NCBI GenBank assembly: GCA_030592525.1
Contig: JAUVIW010000066.1
Location: 1-5,362 of the forward strand
Direction of reading: 5' to 3'
From: an archaeon
GTDB taxonomy: Archaea > B1Sed10-29 > WALL01
DNA length: 5,362 nucleotides
Shown: one piece after another, positions 5,210 through 5,362 of the stretch
Numbering within the stretch: the first letter of the stretch is position 1
How the letters are laid out: every line of letters begins with the position of its first letter
Notes under the pieces: model-generated
Told to the model about the DNA's origin: nothing
Database searches by the model: none
The model's input: only the letters and a program-made list of their open reading frames with translations
Program-made: the position numbers and the translations under genes

Positions 5210-5362
5210 TCCTTTTCACTCGGAGAGCGAGGAAGAGAAGGAGCAGAAGGCTGAAGAAGAGAAGGTAGTTGCCGAGCAGCAGAAAGCCTACGACCCCGAG
5301 AAAGGGCCGGAGTGCTCTGTGTGCGGGCAGCCCGGAGCCGACAAGTCGTTCGGGGGCATGAA
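5184..5362 (+). CDS. Glu/Lys-rich protein with CxxC zinc-knuckle start, 3'-truncated
   Basis: An open frame of 59 residues runs off the end of the window. It opens MMSWLDKINPFHSE, a short possibly amphipathic start, then a strongly charged segment rich in Glu, Lys and Gln (about 14-40) likely to form a helix or coiled coil, then PECSVCGQPG with C44 and C47 as a CxxC knuckle. A single CxxC with a following Gly suggests the first half of a zinc ribbon or treble-clef fold whose partner Cys/His pair lies beyond the window. A good AGGTGA ribosome site precedes it, and it overlaps the 3' end of the 227-residue gene in another frame. G+C rises again here. Start is 5184 or, by ribosome-site spacing, 5187. 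Function unknown; the zinc-site reading is inference from two cysteines. Confidence 0.72.
   Translation, partial: MMSWLDKINPFHSESEEEKEQKAEEEKVVAEQQKAYDPEKGPECSVCGQPGADKSFGGM

Noticed and set aside
1..5362. tRNA, rRNA, CRISPR array, insertion sequence or attachment-site repeats
   Set aside because: No cloverleaf, direct-repeat series, transposase or terminal inverted repeats were seen; nearly all bases are within supported genes.

Overview
This window is almost certainly archaeal chromosomal DNA. It holds the C-terminal part of a Taw1-type wyosine synthase (an archaeal/eukaryotic tRNA-modification enzyme), an archaeal-style serine hydroxymethyltransferase, GGTGA-type Shine-Dalgarno sites, and AT-rich TATA-like elements about 26 bp upstream of start codons that lack a leader. 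Genes are packed tightly, with 1-4 base gaps or overlaps in several places, and G+C is moderate (roughly 50-60% in hand-counted lines of the left and middle part). The exact lineage cannot be read from the sequence; an uncultivated archaeon is a reasonable guess.

Layout: (1) 1-696, plus strand: 5'-truncated Taw1. (2) 693-2641, minus strand: a two-gene unit read leftward, made of an unusual tandem ThyX-like protein (1247-2641) translationally coupled by an ATGA overlap to a metallo-beta-lactamase-fold hydrolase (693-1250). Its end meets taw1 tail to tail, both stops sharing the palindrome CTAG. (3) 2642-2725: an 84-bp divergent promoter region. (4) 2726-5362, plus strand: a run of five closely spaced genes: an LpdD-like small protein, glyA, a two-helix membrane peptide, an unrecognised His-rich 227-residue protein, and the start of a Glu/Lys-rich protein with a CxxC knuckle that runs off the window. 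No gap reaches 300 bases.

How the genes fit together: GlyA makes the methylene-carrying one-carbon folate (or pterin) that a ThyX-type thymidylate synthase would consume, and the two genes share one divergent promoter region, so the centre of the window looks like a one-carbon/dTMP locus. The ThyX-like protein is the most interesting item. It carries two ThyX-like halves, each of which has lost a different part of the usual motif set, as if the two halves complement each other or have moved to another function. The LpdD-like protein belongs to a family tied to prenylated-flavin enzymes, yet no UbiD/UbiX gene is visible here. The last three genes are not recognisable by function, and the 227-residue gene has visibly lower G+C than glyA.
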